DNA of 64,000 nt from Caryophanon tenue (GCF_001700315.1 NZ_MASJ01000038.1:84150-148149), one strand, 5' to 3'. Positions 35,090 through 45,512 are shown, numbered from the stretch's first letter. Numbers and translations are program-made. The notes: generated by a model from the sequence alone, not told the origin.

Positions 35090-36706
35090 TTATAGCTTCA
35101 CTTCATAAAATGTATTTAATTCATCGCGTAGTTTAGCTTTTAAGAACTTACCTACCGATGTTTTCGGAATTTCCTTTAAAAAGACAACATCGTCTGGCAT
35201 CCACCATTTCGCAAACTGCGTTTCTAAATACGCAATCACTTCTTCTTTCGATAAAGTAGCGCCTTCTTTTAGTACGACACATGCTAATGGACGTTCCTGC
35301 CACTTGACATGTGGAATCGCAATGACTGCCGCTTCAAAAATCGCATCATGTGACATAAGCGCATTTTCAAGGTCTACCGATGAAATCCATTCGCCACCCG
35401 ATTTAATTAAATCTTTTGTGCGGTCAGTGATTTTAATGAAGCCATCTTTCGTACGTACCGCAATATCACCTGTATATAACCAGCCGTCACGGTACACATC
35501 CAATGTGCGCTCATCTTCGTAATATTCATTTGAAATCCAAGGACCACGTAAACGTAATTCTCCCATCGTTTGACCGTCCCACGGCACTTCTCCGTCTTCA
35601 TTAACGATGCTAGATTCAATACCCGTTACTGTAATCCCTTGTGTCGCACGTGCTTCTAAACGCTCTTCCTCTGAATAGTCGTCCATCCACGATTGGTATT
35701 GTGATAACGTTACAATTGGTGTCGTTTCTGTCATGCCATATACAACAATATACGGTACGTTATATTCCTTTTCAAACGCTTGGATAAGTCCTTTCGGTGA
35801 TGCTGAACCACCTGCATAAATTGCGCGTAATGATGAAATATCACGCGACTCCTTTTCTAAAATTTGCTGAACGCCAAGCCAAATTGTTGGCACACCTGCC
35901 GTTACAGTTACACTATATGTTTCAATTAAATCAACAATTAATGCCGATGTAAATTGAGGTCCTGGTAATACAAGCGTTGCTCCTACATTGACACTTGTAA
36001 ACGGCAAGCCCCACGCATTGGCATGGAACATTGGTACGATTGGTAAAACAATGTCACGTTCACTAATTGCCATCGAATCAGCTGTTGCTTGCATTAAGCT
36101 ATGTAAATATAATCCTCGGTGTGAATAAACAACACCTTTTGGATTTCCAGTCGTGGCAGATGTGTAACACATACCCGCTGGTGAATTTTCATCAATATCT
36201 TCTGGGAATTCAAATGTTTCGTCTGCCTGCGCTAACAACGTTTCATAACAATGTACATTTGGTAACGTTGTTTCTGGCAAACTGTCTTCATCCGTCATAA
36301 TAATATACTGTTTAACAGTTGTGAGCTCTTCATGAATGCTTTCAATAATCGGCAATAAATCCACATCAATTAGTAAAATTTCGTCACGGGCATGATTGAT
36401 AATATACACTAAATGTTCTTCAGATAAGCGAATATTAACCATGTGTAACACGGCTCCTGCACACGGTACAGCAAAATATGCCTCTAAATGGCGATGCTGA
36501 TTCCAAGCAAATGACCCAACCTTTGTGCCTCTTGTCATACCTAATTTCGTTAATGCGCTTGCTAAGCGACGTGTGCGCTTTGCCCATTGTCCGTATGTTA
36601 GCTCATGAATTGTTGTTGGGCTTGTTCGTGAAATGATTCTCTTTTGTGCATAATAGCTTTCTGCACGTTTGAAAAATGAGTTTAACACTAATTGCGTATC
36701 CATCAT
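35090..36706 (-). CDS. Long/medium-chain fatty-acid-CoA ligase (AMP-binding)
   Basis: A 538-residue ANL-superfamily enzyme. P-loop-like YTSATTGNPKG at 181-191, YGMTETTP (A5 motif), GWLYTGDIA (A7) and PKTSVGKFLK with the catalytic Lys near residue 522 (A10). The order and length fit acyl-CoA synthetases that activate medium or long fatty acids; the chain length is not predictable. I start at the tandem ATGATG at 36706-36701, behind TGGGGGA; a longer in-frame start lacks a site. Monocistronic, divergent from the trp leader. Confidence 0.9.
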   Translation of the reverse strand: MMDTQLVLNSFFKRAESYYAQKRIISRTSPTTIHELTYGQWAKRTRRLASALTKLGMTRGTKVGSFAWNQHRHLEAYFAVPCAGAVLHMVNIRLSEEHLVYIINHARDEILLIDVDLLPIIESIHEELTTVKQYIIMTDEDSLPETTLPNVHCYETLLAQADETFEFPEDIDENSPAGMCYTSATTGNPKGVVYSHRGLYLHSLMQATADSMAISERDIVLPIVPMFHANAWGLPFTSVNVGATLVLPGPQFTSALIVDLIETYSVTVTAGVPTIWLGVQQILEKESRDISSLRAIYAGGSASPKGLIQAFEKEYNVPYIVVYGMTETTPIVTLSQYQSWMDDYSEEERLEARATQGITVTGIESSIVNEDGEVPWDGQTMGELRLRGPWISNEYYEDERTLDVYRDGWLYTGDIAVRTKDGFIKITDRTKDLIKSGGEWISSVDLENALMSHDAIFEAAVIAIPHVKWQERPLACVVLKEGATLSKEEVIAYLETQFAKWWMPDDVVFLKEIPKTSVGKFLKAKLRDELNTFYEVKL

Positions 36707-36871
36707 TGTACATTCCCCCATCTCAGCTCTTGAAGAATATTTTTCCAATATTCTTTCTCGATTATACAAATTATTGCTTTTTAATGCAATTTTCTTTTTA
36801 AATATTTTGTTATTTTATCGTTGATGTGTAAAAGCTAACGTAACGTTCATTCGTTTTATTGTCTGAAAATA

Positions 36872-36900
36872 TTGACTTTTAAAACAATCTCCTCTACAAT
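36872..36900 (+). promoter_or_regulatory. Sigma-A promoter of the trp leader
   Basis: TTGACT (36872-36877), 17-bp spacer, TACAAT (36895-36900), at the right distance before the T-box leader. Confidence 0.82.
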
Positions 36901-36924
36901 CAATACTAACTTTTCGAACGGATT

Positions 36925-37198
36925 GAGCAGAGAAAAGTTGAGCAGAGACGAGTAAGCATAGCTGAGAAATCGATGACATAAGAAGAGTACTATAATGGTG
37001 GTACGAGCAGAGAGCTAGTGGTCGGTGCAAACTAGCGTACCTTTTATACGAATGGACTTATGAGAGCTGCTAATCGCAGACGAACGCCTTACGTTACAAG
37101 GCTTTAAGTGGAAGCAATGCCCTATTGCTTCAATTTGAGGTGGCAACGCGGTACTTATCGTCCTCTACATGTGAATTCACATGTAGAGGACTTTTTTT
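36925..37198 (+). ncRNA. Tryptophan T-box leader of the trp operon
   Basis: Stem I features: AGAGAGC..GGTCGGTGCAAA near its tip (about 36990-37035) and a specifier loop with TGG at 37053-37055 (GAATGGAC context), the tryptophan codon. The T-box sequence TTGAGGTGGCAACGCGG at 37134-37151 pairs with uncharged tRNA; it is followed by a strong terminator. Uncharged tRNA-Trp binding should form the antiterminator and turn on trpE-A. Confidence 0.9.
37160..37198 (+). terminator. T-box-controlled terminator
   Basis: GTCCTCTACATGTGAA pairs with TTCACATGTAGAGGAC, followed by seven T residues. It lies 33 bp before trpE and competes with the T-box antiterminator. Confidence 0.92.
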
Positions 37199-37230
37199 AT
37201 GCACTTATTACGAATAAAGGAGTAAGCGTC

Positions 37231-38370
37231 ATGACAAAACAACGATCACGTACAACAATTCATACATTAAATGGTGATTCTTTAACACCCATTTTAATTT
37301 TCAGACGGCTACAAGGTAGTCACAAATTTCTACTAGAAAGTTCCGCTAAAAACGAAAGCTCTGGTAGATATTCGTTTATCGGCTGTAACCCGCGTAAAAC
37401 GTATATTGGCAAAGAGGAGCTTCTACAAGAATACGTAACCGCTACACAAAAATCATATACACATGAAGGTCATTTACATGTGCTGTTAAAGCGCCTTATG
37501 CCACGTATTTCAAACGTCACAGACTTCCCGTTCTCAGGTGGCGCAGTTGGCTATATTCGCGCGAAAGGACCTCATGCATTACCACAAGTCAATTTTAATA
37601 TTTACGAAATGATTATTGTGTTTGACCATTTAACAGACACAGTAACATTAATTCATACAAATATTGATGCAGAAGCAAACACACCAAATTTAGTAGCACT
37701 AGCTGATGAAATTGCACATGGTACACCACAACATTTTGACGACTTTACATTACACACTGAACATGAGCAACAAGCAACATTTAGTGGGCATCCATTTTCC
37801 GCATATCGTCATTTCCGTAAAACAAATGGTGAGGCATATATGTACTATGTAGAGTTTCAAGACCATACATGTATCGGAACAGCACCAGAAAGTTTCATTC
37901 ATGTACAAGCCGACCATATTCGCGCCCATATTATTTCGGGCAGTGTCGAAAAATCAAAGCACTATCAAGAAAACGCTGTACTCATTAATGACTTGCGTAA
38001 ACAACAAAATATCATGCAGCCACATCAAGAAGCGCTTACAGCTCGCGCAGAACAATTAAAGCATGTGAGTACGCCAGGGTCGATTGACATTATAAAAGAT
38101 ACAGCCGCACTTCATAGCCGTCGAAATATTCACGTACACGGCGTCATTGAGGCAACATTATCACCCGTTCTCCACCCGATTGACGCACTAACAGCTTGTG
38201 TGCCAGAAACAACTGACACACCACTTGGGAATGCTACATTAGGCTATATTGGCTTTAATGGTCAACTTGATTTCACAACGACACAGGAAGCCTTTTTATT
38301 TACAGCACAAACCGTTACAACAAGTGCTTCCCTTACACAACTTCTACCACAACAGGAGGTTTTCGTATGA
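37231..38370 (+). CDS. trpE: Anthranilate synthase component I-like protein, short and missing conserved core motifs
   Basis: A 379-residue protein at the trpE position (usual family length about 460-515). TrpE-like parts are the N-terminal FLLESSAKNESSGRYSFIGCNP block, FSGGAVGYI, AYMYYVEFQDHTCIGTAPES, and a late LGYIGFNGQLDF. The family blocks I cannot find: GDIFQVVLSQR, the AGTRxRG loop (here SGSVEKS), DLxRND (here DLRKQQ), PAGTxSGAPK, and the C-terminal GAGIVADSxPxxE. The frame has no stop and ends 4 bp inside trpD, with the correct start behind AAAGGAG, so it looks translated. It may be an inactive remnant or a strongly diverged enzyme. No trpG follows. Confidence 0.7.
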   Translation: MTKQRSRTTIHTLNGDSLTPILIFRRLQGSHKFLLESSAKNESSGRYSFIGCNPRKTYIGKEELLQEYVTATQKSYTHEGHLHVLLKRLMPRISNVTDFPFSGGAVGYIRAKGPHALPQVNFNIYEMIIVFDHLTDTVTLIHTNIDAEANTPNLVALADEIAHGTPQHFDDFTLHTEHEQQATFSGHPFSAYRHFRKTNGEAYMYYVEFQDHTCIGTAPESFIHVQADHIRAHIISGSVEKSKHYQENAVLINDLRKQQNIMQPHQEALTARAEQLKHVSTPGSIDIIKDTAALHSRRNIHVHGVIEATLSPVLHPIDALTACVPETTDTPLGNATLGYIGFNGQLDFTTTQEAFLFTAQTVTTSASLTQLLPQQEVFV

Positions 38371-39407
38371 CAACGTTACAACAGTTTACAGCGCGCGTAA
38401 CAGCCGGTGAACATTTAGTGTTTGACGATATGCTAGCGGCTGCGCAATTGCTATTTGATGAGCAAAGTGACCAGCAACAGATGGCACAATTTTTAGTAGC
38501 ATTATCACAAAAAGGGGAAACTGCCCATGAAGTTGCAGCACTTGCAACTGTTATGAAATCATATGCACTCGATGTACAAGCACCTGAAGGCATTTACATT
38601 GATAATTGCGGAACAGGTGGCGACGGCTTAAGTACCTTTAATATTAGTACAACATCCGCCTTTGTATTAGCAGGTGGCGGGATTCCGATTGCCAAACACG
38701 GCAACCGCAAAATTTCTTCAAAATCAGGGAGCTCGGACGTATTAGAAGCACTCGGTATTCATACACTAGCAACTATTGATGATACATTAGCACTTTTACA
38801 ACAAGAAGGCATTGCGTTTTTATACGCACCAAATGTTCACCCACGTTTAAAACGTATTGGAGAAGTACGACGCGCTATTGGTAAACCGACTATTTTCAAT
38901 CTCGTAGGTCCACTGACAAACCCAGTGCCTCTTAAAACACAATTTGTTGGTATTAACCGTCCGGACTTTACGATGGAATACGCATCCGTTTTACAAATGC
39001 TTGGGCGTGAACGTGCTGTCGTTGTATCCGGTGCACGTGGTATGGATGAAGCCTCGCTTGAAGGGCAAAACACATTCGTCTTAGTCGATAATGGTGACTT
39101 AATCCCGTTTGCTTTACGTGCAGAAGATGCAGGCTTACGAGAAACACCGTTAGAGGCAATTCGTGGTGGCGATGCACAGGAAAATGCTGTTATTTTACGC
39201 GAACTGTTAGACGGCAAACAATCTGCATATTTCGATACAGTACTGTTAAATAGCGGCATTGGCTTCTTCGCTTACGGACATGCTAGTAGCGTAAAAGAAG
39301 GTGTCGAAATGGCGCGTGACAGCATTTTATCAGGACGCGCAAAACAAAAGTTAGAAGCCGTGATTGCTTTTAGCGACAAATTAAAAAGAGAAGGTGCTCA
39401 TTCATGA
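38367..39407 (+). CDS. trpD: Anthranilate phosphoribosyltransferase
   Basis: A 346-residue enzyme using PRPP to make phosphoribosyl-anthranilate. The PRPP motifs GTGGDG (about 82-87) and NxSTTSAF, KHGNRKISSKSGSSD (anthranilate/PRPP-binding), and GRERAVVVSG are intact. Its ATG overlaps the stop of trpE by 4 bp, so the upstream protein's translation and this one are coupled. Confidence 0.96.
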   Translation: MTTLQQFTARVTAGEHLVFDDMLAAAQLLFDEQSDQQQMAQFLVALSQKGETAHEVAALATVMKSYALDVQAPEGIYIDNCGTGGDGLSTFNISTTSAFVLAGGGIPIAKHGNRKISSKSGSSDVLEALGIHTLATIDDTLALLQQEGIAFLYAPNVHPRLKRIGEVRRAIGKPTIFNLVGPLTNPVPLKTQFVGINRPDFTMEYASVLQMLGRERAVVVSGARGMDEASLEGQNTFVLVDNGDLIPFALRAEDAGLRETPLEAIRGGDAQENAVILRELLDGKQSAYFDTVLLNSGIGFFAYGHASSVKEGVEMARDSILSGRAKQKLEAVIAFSDKLKREGAHS

Positions 39408-40192
39408 CAATTTTAACAAAAATTTTAGCGCAAAAAGCTGTGGAAATTGAACAGTTAAAGCAACAAGCTCCTACGTATGTAGCAGATGCCAAACAACGCC
39501 CCTCTTTATTTGAAACGCTGAACACAACAAATCGTCTGCATGTCATTGCCGAAATGAAACGTGCGTCACCATCAAAAGGCTTAATCGCAGAAGGTGCAAA
39601 TCCAGTTGCACAAGGTATGGCGTATGAGCAAGCCGGCGCTGCTTGTATTTCCGTATTAACCGATGAATGTTTTTTTAAAGGCTCATTTGAAGACTTACAA
39701 AATGTCGCAAATGCCGTATCCATCCCGCTTCTTTGCAAAGATTTCGTCATTGATGAAGTCCAAATCGACTATGCAAAAGCAGCAGGCGCATCCGTTGTTC
39801 TGTTAATTGTGGCAGCGCTCGATGACATGACATTACAGCGTCTACACGACTACGCTACAAGCTTAGATTTAGATATTTTAGTCGAAACACATAATGTCGA
39901 TGAGCTACACCGTGCCCTTCGTATTGGCGCAAAAATTATCGGTGTTAATAACCGAAATCTACACGACTTCTCGATTGATTTAGCACATACCGAGGATATT
40001 GCTGCACACTTCCCATTCAATGAAGAACGTATTTTTATTAGTGAAAGTGGCATTTGGACGAGCGAAGACGCTGCACGAGTAGCAAAAGCCGGCGCAAAAG
40101 CCGTACTTGTCGGTGAGTCATTAATGCGTAGTGACTCTGTTCAATCTGCGCTACAAAGCTTACAAGTCCCATTATTGGCGGTGAAACGATGA
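39404..40192 (+). CDS. trpC: Indole-3-glycerol phosphate synthase
   Basis: A 262-residue TIM barrel enzyme closing the indole ring. Catalytic Glu50 and Lys52 in AEMKRASPSKG, the second Lys in CKDFVIDEVQ, Glu/Asn in ESGIW and INNRN are present. Overlaps trpD and trpF by 4 bp each. Confidence 0.96.
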   Translation: MTILTKILAQKAVEIEQLKQQAPTYVADAKQRPSLFETLNTTNRLHVIAEMKRASPSKGLIAEGANPVAQGMAYEQAGAACISVLTDECFFKGSFEDLQNVANAVSIPLLCKDFVIDEVQIDYAKAAGASVVLLIVAALDDMTLQRLHDYATSLDLDILVETHNVDELHRALRIGAKIIGVNNRNLHDFSIDLAHTEDIAAHFPFNEERIFISESGIWTSEDAARVAKAGAKAVLVGESLMRSDSVQSALQSLQVPLLAVKR

Positions 40193-40803
40193 CCTTCGTT
40201 AAAATTTGTGGTTTAACAACAGCCGAGCATGTTGAGACAGCCGTTACACATGGTGCAAATTTTATCGGCTTTGTATTTGCACCGAGCAGTCGCCAAGTAA
40301 CAATCGAGCAAGCGCAGCAACTTGCAGCAGCGATTCCAAGCACCGTCAAAAAAGTCGGTGTGTTCGTCAATGAAACGGCACAAAACATTCAGCATATCGC
40401 ACAAGCTGTACCACTCGATTACATTCAATATCACGGTGACGAAACACCTGAATTTATTCAAACAATCGGCTTACCTGCCATTAAAGCATTTTCGATTGCG
40501 ACAGCACAAGATGTGCAACAAGCCGCTACGTATGACGTAGACTACTACTTATTTGACGCACCTGGTACAGACTACCGCGGTGGCAGTGGACATACATTTG
40601 ATTGGTCACTATTACAACACGCAGGCATTCCGAAACATCGCGTTATCGTAGCAGGTGGACTACACGCAGAAAATGTGGCAGATGCCATTCAACTCGTGCA
40701 GCCATTTGGTGTCGATGTATCAAGCGGTGTCGAAACGAATAAAGTAAAAGACCATGCGAAAATTGAAGCGTTCCTTCAAGCCGCAAAAGGAGAGAATCTA
40801 TAA
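40189..40803 (+). CDS. trpF: Phosphoribosylanthranilate isomerase
   Basis: A 204-residue TIM barrel enzyme (Amadori rearrangement). Catalytic Cys7 (VKICGLT) and Asp near residue 123 (YYLFDAPG) are present, along with the phosphate-binding VIVAGGL. Its stop and the trpB start overlap by one base (TAATG). Confidence 0.95.
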   Translation: MTFVKICGLTTAEHVETAVTHGANFIGFVFAPSSRQVTIEQAQQLAAAIPSTVKKVGVFVNETAQNIQHIAQAVPLDYIQYHGDETPEFIQTIGLPAIKAFSIATAQDVQQAATYDVDYYLFDAPGTDYRGGSGHTFDWSLLQHAGIPKHRVIVAGGLHAENVADAIQLVQPFGVDVSSGVETNKVKDHAKIEAFLQAAKGENL

Positions 40804-41990
40804 TGACGACAGCACAAAAAGGACGTTATGGGCGCTTTGGTGGACAGTTTGTTCCTGAAACACTTATGACGGCACTACAGGAGCTTGAAGTTGCCTATAA
40901 CGATGCGAAACAAGATGAATCGTTCCAGCAAGAACTTGCCTATTATTTAAAAGATTATGTAGGACGTGAAACACCACTTTACTACGCAGAAGGTTTAACG
41001 AAAGAGTTAGGCGGCGCAAAAATTTATTTAAAGCGTGAAGACTTAAACCATACCGGTGCACATAAAATTAATAATGCCATTGGACAGGCACTGCTTGCAA
41101 AACGTATGGGCAAACAAAAGATTGTTGCAGAAACTGGCGCAGGTCAGCACGGTGTCGCAACGGCTACTGCTTGTGCCCTACTTAATCTAGAATGCGTTGT
41201 ATTTATGGGCGCAGAGGATGTACGTCGCCAACAACTAAACGTCTTCCGTATGGAGCTACTTGGCACAAAAGTCATTCCGGTTGAAAAAGGGTCTGCTACA
41301 TTAAAAGATGCCGTTAACGAAGCACTGCGCTATTGGGTAACGAATATTGACGACACGCATTATATTTTAGGCTCTGCACTTGGACCACATCCTTTCCCAG
41401 AAATCGTTCGTGACTTCCAGCGCATTATTGGCGATGAAACACGCGCACAAATTCTTGAAAAAGAACAGCGCTTACCAGACGCTGTTGTTGCATGTGTTGG
41501 TGGTGGCAGTAACGCGATCGGCATGTTTTACCCGTTTGTTGACGACGAAGCTGTACGCATGTACGGCATTGAAGCAGCAGGCAGTGGTGTCGATACGCAA
41601 AAGCACGCAGCAGCCATTCATGATGGCAAAGTAGGCGTCTTACACGGTGCGCTTATGTATTTATTACAAGATGAAAATGGCTTTGTACAGGAGGCACATT
41701 CTATTTCAGCTGGACTGGATTATCCAGGAGTTGGACCAGAACACTGCTATTTACATGATATCGGGCGTGTCCAGTATCCACATATTTCCGATGCTGAGGC
41801 ACTTGAAGGGGTTAAACTACTTTGTCGTACAGAGGGGATTTTACCCGCATTAGAAAGTGCACATGCCATTGCGTATACAGCAAAGCTTGCTAAAACAATG
41901 TCGACTGATGAACTGCTAGTGGTTTGTTTATCAGGGCGCGGAGACAAAGATGTCCACACATTAATTGAAGCGTTAGGAGGGGGACAATAA
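40803..41990 (+). CDS. trpB: Tryptophan synthase beta chain
   Basis: A 395-residue PLP enzyme joining indole and serine. The Schiff-base Lys88 is in [13 protein letters not shown]; the PLP phosphate loop [11 protein letters not shown] and the substrate loop [12 protein letters not shown] are intact. Overlaps trpF and trpA by a single base each (TAATG). Confidence 0.97.
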   Translation: MTTAQKGRYGRFGGQFVPETLMTALQELEVAYNDAKQDESFQQELAYYLKDYVGRETPLYYAEGLTKELGGAKIYLKREDLNHTGAHKINNAIGQALLAKRMGKQKIVAETGAGQHGVATATACALLNLECVVFMGAEDVRRQQLNVFRMELLGTKVIPVEKGSATLKDAVNEALRYWVTNIDDTHYILGSALGPHPFPEIVRDFQRIIGDETRAQILEKEQRLPDAVVACVGGGSNAIGMFYPFVDDEAVRMYGIEAAGSGVDTQKHAAAIHDGKVGVLHGALMYLLQDENGFVQEAHSISAGLDYPGVGPEHCYLHDIGRVQYPHISDAEALEGVKLLCRTEGILPALESAHAIAYTAKLAKTMSTDELLVVCLSGRGDKDVHTLIEALGGGQ

Positions 41991-42775
41991 TGAGCCGTTT
42001 AACTCAAGCGATTGAAAATGTAACTGCACAAGGCGATAAAGCATTTATCCCCTACATTATGGCAGGTGACGGTGGACTTGAAACACTGAAGCCGACCATT
42101 TTAACATTGCAAAAACTCGGAGTAACAGCGATTGAAATTGGCATTCCATTTACCGATCCTGTTGCGGACGGTCCGACGATTGAAGAGGCTGGCTATCGTG
42201 CCCTACAAGCAGGCGCAAGCTTACGTACAGTCCTTGAAGAACTACAGACCTTCAGAGACGACATTACTGTACCACTTGTTGCCATGACATATTTAAATCC
42301 TATTTTAGCATTCGGTGTCGAACTGTTTGCGATTGAAGCAAAAGAAGCAGGCATTGAAGGCTTAATCGTACCAGATATGCCGCTTGAAGAAAGTGCCATT
42401 ATTCATGATGCATTACGTGTAGCAGAAATTGATTTAGTGCAACTTGTCTCGCTTACAAGCCCTGCTGAACGGATTGCTAAAATCACAGCCGCAAGTGAAG
42501 GCTTTGTGTATGCGGTAACAGTAAACGGCATTACAGGTGCACGACAAGCATTCCATGAAGAACTATCAGCGCATTTTAACAACCTTGCGACATATACAAC
42601 AAAACCGATTTTAGCAGGCTTTGGGATTTCAACGCCTGCACAAGTAGAACAGCTCGGTCAACTTGGTAGCGGTGTTATCGTCGGCAGTAAAATTGTCGAC
42701 GCACTAACGAAAAATGATTGGGCAACAATTGAAGCACTGATTGCCGCGTCTAAACAAAGCGCATTACGCGCATAA
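41990..42775 (+). CDS. trpA: Tryptophan synthase alpha chain
   Basis: A 261-residue TIM barrel releasing indole from indole-3-glycerol phosphate. Catalytic Glu49 and Asp60 lie in AIEIGIPFTDPVADGPTI. Last gene of the trpEDCFBA operon; a terminator follows immediately. Confidence 0.97.
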   Translation: MSRLTQAIENVTAQGDKAFIPYIMAGDGGLETLKPTILTLQKLGVTAIEIGIPFTDPVADGPTIEEAGYRALQAGASLRTVLEELQTFRDDITVPLVAMTYLNPILAFGVELFAIEAKEAGIEGLIVPDMPLEESAIIHDALRVAEIDLVQLVSLTSPAERIAKITAASEGFVYAVTVNGITGARQAFHEELSAHFNNLATYTTKPILAGFGISTPAQVEQLGQLGSGVIVGSKIVDALTKNDWATIEALIAASKQSALRA

Positions 42776-42778
42776 AAA

Positions 42779-42824
42779 AAGTACTAACTGACATCTGAAT
42801 ATGTCGGTTAGTACTTCTTTTTTA
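42779..42824. terminator. Terminator of the trp operon
   Basis: AGTACTAACTGACAT pairs with ATGTCGGTTAGTACT around a 6-nt loop, then TTTTTT; also flanked by A residues for the convergent SLH gene. Confidence 0.88.
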
Positions 42825-42830
42825 TCGCCA

Positions 42831-43970
42831 TTATTTCACTTGGTGAACACGAATTAATTCGCGTAATACATCTCCGTTTGGTGACATCGTTAAAATTTCA
42901 CCGAAACCGTTTGCATAATATACTAGTGATGATTCACCGTTTTGTGTTGCTTCAATTACGTAAATGTTTTTAAACGTCATTGCTTTCGTACGGTGTGATT
43001 CGCGCACATCAATAATTTCATATGAAATCTCACCTGTCGCATCTAACCATGTTGTACCTTTTTTCAGTGGATACGGGATTGTATAAATGTGACCTAATGC
43101 AGAATCTGCTTTTGGTAAAGTGTACTCATAGGCACTATCTGTATCGCGTGTTTGGAACATATAGTCACCACCCAATTCAGATGTTAACTGCCATTCATCC
43201 CAACCGTCTGCCGTCTCACCTGTTGAGCGTAATTCCTCTTCATGCCAATAATCCGCACCAACATACGTACGTGTTGAATATGTGTAAATATAATTTTCAT
43301 TCATGTTTACGGAAATCGTTTCTGTTCCTGGCTTTTTCGACCCAGCTGTTGTTGAGTTTTGTGAAGTTTTAATAAAACTTGGCTCTAACACACGCGCTAA
43401 AAAGCTTGAGAAGTGCGCACGTTGTAATGGTTTTTCTGGACCGAATGTGCCGTCCTCATAACCACGTGTAATACCATTTGTCGCAAGTGCATCAATTACT
43501 TTTGCTGCAGGGTGATTTGCAGGTACATCTGAGAATGTTATTTTACCGTTTCCTTTTAAGTTAAAGGCATTTACAAGCGCTGCAGCCATTTCACCGCGTG
43601 TAATATCTAAATACGGCTTAAATTCCCCACCTGGCATAATGCCAGCATTCACAATCGCTGAAATTTCTTTGTACGAACCATGTGTTTTTGGTACATCTGT
43701 TAATTGTGCGTTTGAAGCAGTCGTCACATCTAATTGAAGTGCACGCGCAAGCATTGTCGCAACCTGTGCTTTTGTTACATGTTTTGATGGTTTGAATGTC
43801 CCATCTTCATAGCCTCGAATGACCTTTTTCTCCGCTAAAAATTCAATTTCTGCCTTAGCACCATGTTTCTCCGATACATCAACAAATGAGGCTGCTGATG
43901 AAACCGTTGGAAAAGCGGCAAGCATAGCTGTTAACGCAGCGATTTTTCCAAAGCGTTTTAACATCTTCAT
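42831..43970 (-). CDS. S-layer-homology-domain surface protein
   Basis: About 379 residues: a signal peptide (MKMLKRFGKIAALTAML, cleavage after SSAA) then three SLH domains spanning roughly residues 29-190, with the repeats VIRGYEDGTFKPSKHVTKAQVATML, ..GGEFKPYLDITRGEMAAAL and ITRGYEDGTFGPEKPLQRAHF. SLH domains bind pyruvylated wall polymer, anchoring the protein to the cell surface. The C-terminal ~180 residues (Tyr/Trp/acidic, beta-rich) are unassigned. I choose the ATG at 43970 (GAGGGA 7 nt upstream), although the ATG at 43985 is possible. Confidence 0.88.
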   Translation of the reverse strand: MKMLKRFGKIAALTAMLAAFPTVSSAASFVDVSEKHGAKAEIEFLAEKKVIRGYEDGTFKPSKHVTKAQVATMLARALQLDVTTASNAQLTDVPKTHGSYKEISAIVNAGIMPGGEFKPYLDITRGEMAAALVNAFNLKGNGKITFSDVPANHPAAKVIDALATNGITRGYEDGTFGPEKPLQRAHFSSFLARVLEPSFIKTSQNSTTAGSKKPGTETISVNMNENYIYTYSTRTYVGADYWHEEELRSTGETADGWDEWQLTSELGGDYMFQTRDTDSAYEYTLPKADSALGHIYTIPYPLKKGTTWLDATGEISYEIIDVRESHRTKAMTFKNIYVIEATQNGESSLVYYANGFGEILTMSPNGDVLRELIRVHQVK

Positions 43971-44050
43971 TCGTTCATCCCTCATTTCCTTTTGTTTTAC
44001 CTATTATATCAAAGAAACTAGACTTAAATACCCAATAATTAAAAAGAATT

Positions 44051-44083
44051 AAAAAGCCCCGTTATTTTGAACGGAGCTTTTTT
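44051..44083 (-). terminator. Terminator of the threonine dehydrogenase gene
   Basis: AAAAGCcCCGTT pairs with AACGgaGCTTTT on a 7-nt loop; minus-strand T-run follows. It lies 72 bp after the stop at 44156. Confidence 0.7.
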
Positions 44084-44155
44084 CTTTCAAAGTCAATAAG
44101 ACCTATTTTTTATTTATTTAATTTAACTTTTTATCTTTTATAATACTTTATTGAT

Positions 44156-45115
44156 TCATAGTCCAGAAATTGCTTTATGCTGCAGTTTTTTCGTTAATTT
44201 CTGTAGCATATGTTGTGTCATTTTCTCTAAGTCGTACTCAGTTCTAAAGCCCCATTCATTAATAGCGGCAGAAGAATCAATAGAATTTGGCCAACTATCA
44301 GCAATTTTTTGACGTAGTGGGTCTACATTATAGTCCATTGTAAACGTTGGAATATGCTTCTGAATTTCTTTTGCGATTTGAGAAGGTTCAAAACTCATCG
44401 CAGAAATGTTAAATGCATTGCGATGCGTCAATTTACTTCCATCGGCTTCCATTAAATCGACAATTGCTTGTAGGGCATCTGGCATATACATCATATCCAT
44501 ATACGTACCCTCTGCGATATATGAGGTATATTGCCCATCTGTAATTGCCTTGTAATAAATGTCCACTGCATAGTCAGTCGTACCACCACCAGGAGGCGTA
44601 ACATATGAAATTAACCCTGGGAAACGTACGCCACGTGTATCTAATCCGAAGCGTTCAAAATAATAATCACATAACAGTTCACCGGCTACTTTATTCACAC
44701 CATACATAGTCGTTGGACGCTGTAATGTATCTTGCGGTGTGTTGTCTTTTGGCGTTGACGGACCAAAAGCGCCAATAGAGCTTGGTGTGAAAAATTGTAA
44801 GTTTAATTCGCGTGATACTTCTAGCGCATTCATTAAGCCACCCATATTTAAATTCCATGCAAATACTGGATTTTTTTCCGCTGTTGCTGATAATAAGGCT
44901 GCCATGTGAATCATCGTATCTGCACCAAAATCTTTTGCTAAATCATGCATACGTTGTGCATCTGTCACATCTAATAGTTCAAAAGGACCCGCTTCCCCGT
45001 CAGCTTTACGAATATCTGTTGCTAACACATTGTCTTCACCATAAATTGTGCGAAGCTTTCCTACTAATTCTGAACCAATTTGACCTAAAGCACCCGTTAC
45101 AATAATTTTTTCCAT
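44156..45115 (-). CDS. L-threonine 3-dehydrogenase, SDR (epimerase-like) type
   Basis: A 319-residue extended short-chain dehydrogenase. The NAD motif GALGQIG (Gly8, Gly11, Gly14) and the catalytic Tyr138/Lys142 (MYGVNK) are present; so are the family blocks [19 protein letters not shown] and [14 protein letters not shown]. This SDR-type enzyme oxidises threonine to 2-amino-3-oxobutyrate, which Kbl (at 50593) splits into glycine and acetyl-CoA. In many bacteria the two genes form one operon; here they are about 5.5 kb apart. Monocistronic. Confidence 0.9.
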   Translation of the reverse strand: MEKIIVTGALGQIGSELVGKLRTIYGEDNVLATDIRKADGEAGPFELLDVTDAQRMHDLAKDFGADTMIHMAALLSATAEKNPVFAWNLNMGGLMNALEVSRELNLQFFTPSSIGAFGPSTPKDNTPQDTLQRPTTMYGVNKVAGELLCDYYFERFGLDTRGVRFPGLISYVTPPGGGTTDYAVDIYYKAITDGQYTSYIAEGTYMDMMYMPDALQAIVDLMEADGSKLTHRNAFNISAMSFEPSQIAKEIQKHIPTFTMDYNVDPLRQKIADSWPNSIDSSAAINEWGFRTEYDLEKMTQHMLQKLTKKLQHKAISGL

Positions 45116-45371
45116 ATCTATACCTCCTCGTCAATAATACAACTGTACATTCTATAAATACAATAAATTGTTGATTTATCAATGTTTTCGATAGGTATGA
45201 TTATAGAATGTTCTTTATAAAAAGACAACTTCTATTTGCTGAATATTAAATAGACGGAATTTTCTATTATATTGATATACCCTTTTTTCAACATACTATC
45301 ACATAAAAAAATGCTTAAAGTAACACAACAGTATGCTGAAATAGAACGCTACTTCTGCTAAAACGGTGTTC

Positions 45372-45512
45372 ATGCGTCTAGACATAAGCCACGACTTCAG
45401 CAGGAAAAGCAATGCCTGCGAAACGCGTCCGCTATGTGGCGTAGCACCACATGCAAAAAAATGTCCTTCAGCAACGACAACTGCTGAAGGCTATTTCTTT
45501 TTTGTACCAGGC
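45372..45512 (-). repeat. Dispersed hairpin repeat, deleted copy R5, reverse orientation
   Basis: Read on the minus strand it follows R4: CCTTCAGCA/TGCTGAAGG hairpin, GGTGCTAC, GCGGACGCGTTTCGCAGG, then directly CATTGCTTTTCCTGCTGAAGTCG. Compared with R4 about 65 bp are missing in the middle. The remainder of this 464-bp gap shows no gene. Confidence 0.8.

Noticed and set aside
36770..37030. 71-codon minus-strand frame in the trp leader
   Set aside because: The region is a T-box leader with promoter and RNA motifs.
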